Part shown: positions 6,970-7,087 of the stretch, piece after piece
Layout of the letters: every line of letters begins with the position of its first letter
How positions within the stretch are numbered: the first letter of the stretch is position 1
Origin: JASFRS01 sp050114795
GTDB lineage: Bacteria; Pseudomonadota; Alphaproteobacteria; Sphingomonadales; CAKZYD01
Assembly (NCBI GenBank): GCA_050114795.1
Contig: JASFRS010000127.1
Span: 1-7,087 of the forward strand
Direction of reading: 5' to 3'
Length of the DNA: 7,087 nt
Notes under the pieces: model-generated
Told to the model about the DNA's origin: nothing
Databases searched by the model: none
The model's input: the letters and a program-made list of their open reading frames with translations, nothing else
Program-made: the position numbers and the translations under genes

Positions 6970-6998
6970 TTGATATTCATGTCAGATATATTGATCAT
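6970..6998 (+). promoter_or_regulatory. Candidate promoter of the plus-strand b561-like gene
   Basis: TTGATA (6970-6975) matches 5 of 6 positions of the -35 consensus. After 17 bp, GATCAT (6993-6998) matches 4 of 6 of the -10. The A/T-rich stretch supports easy melting. The implied leader is only about 15 nt, just enough for the ribosome site. Tentative. Confidence 0.3.
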
Positions 6999-7007
6999 AT
7001 ATTTAAA

Positions 7008-7014
7008 GAGGTGA
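7008..7014 (+). promoter_or_regulatory. Ribosome binding site of the b561-like gene
   Basis: GAGGTGA lies 4 nt before the ATG, with the GAGG core 7 nt away. It is part of AAAGAGGTGAG, close to the full anti-16S complement, and strongly supports the start at 7019. Confidence 0.7.
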
Positions 7015-7018
7015 GATT

Positions 7019-7087
7019 ATGCAGGCTCCCGCAAAACAAGACCAATTTTCCAGGTTATTCACACTGCTTCACTGGCTGATCGCCGCC
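7019..7087 (+). CDS. Putative cytochrome b561-family membrane protein, N-terminal fragment
   Basis: Only 23 codons are in the window, starting with ATG at 7019 and open at the right edge. After a polar N-terminus come QFSRLFTLLHWLIAA: a basic/aromatic stretch leading into a hydrophobic helix with a His-Trp pair. In bacterial cytochrome b561 proteins (small four-helix quinol-oxidising haem b proteins of the inner membrane) the first helix usually begins this way, and that histidine is a haem ligand. This is pattern recognition on a short fragment. Other b-type cytochrome subunits, such as those of hydrogenases or formate dehydrogenases, share the motif. The gene is divergent from mdh and has its own strong ribosome site. 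Confidence 0.55.
   Translation, partial: MQAPAKQDQFSRLFTLLHWLIAA

Larger units (their letters stand above)
6639..7018. other. Divergent intergenic region between mdh and the b561-like gene
   Basis: These 380 bp contain no frame with recognisable protein similarity, and I see no tRNA or known riboswitch. The mdh-proximal part (6639-6750) holds a candidate promoter, a leader hairpin and tandem 8-bp palindromes. The middle (6781-6890) has an inverted repeat and an A/T-rich dyad. The right part (6920-7018) has a direct repeat and a candidate promoter for the plus-strand gene. Each is described separately. Confidence 0.8.

Overview
This window is a block of core energy metabolism, most likely from an alphaproteobacterium. 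Five genes lie head to tail on the minus strand in the order of transcription mdh, sucC, sucD, sucA, sucB. That gene order, with mdh leading the succinyl-CoA synthetase and 2-oxoglutarate dehydrogenase genes, is characteristic of Alphaproteobacteria. Base composition looks moderate (roughly half G+C by eye, not computed), which argues against the very GC-rich members of the class. I cannot name a genus from the sequence.

Layout from high to low coordinates on the minus strand: mdh (5676-6638), 16 bp gap, sucC (4493-5659), 4 bp gap, sucD (3613-4488), 33 bp gap, sucA (664-3579), 23 bp gap, and sucB (1-640), which runs off the left edge at the start of its subunit-binding domain. No terminator or promoter-sized gap separates these genes, so they are almost certainly one transcript. 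At the right edge a plus-strand gene starts at 7019; only 23 codons are visible and they resemble the N-terminus of a cytochrome b561-type membrane protein. The 380 bp between the two divergent starts (6639-7018) holds no convincing gene. It carries candidate promoters for both directions and several small dyads and direct repeats.

The encoded enzymes cover consecutive steps of the oxidative TCA cycle. SucA (E1) and SucB (E2), with an E3 not in the window, convert 2-oxoglutarate to succinyl-CoA. SucCD converts succinyl-CoA to succinate with nucleotide triphosphate formation. Mdh oxidises malate to oxaloacetate. All visible catalytic motifs are intact, with no frameshift or truncation in the complete genes.

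The main departure from textbook is in SucB: the visible N-terminal part holds two lipoyl domains exactly 100 residues apart, where the usual E2 of this complex has one. The rest of the window is ordinary, and I see no evidence for a previously undescribed system.
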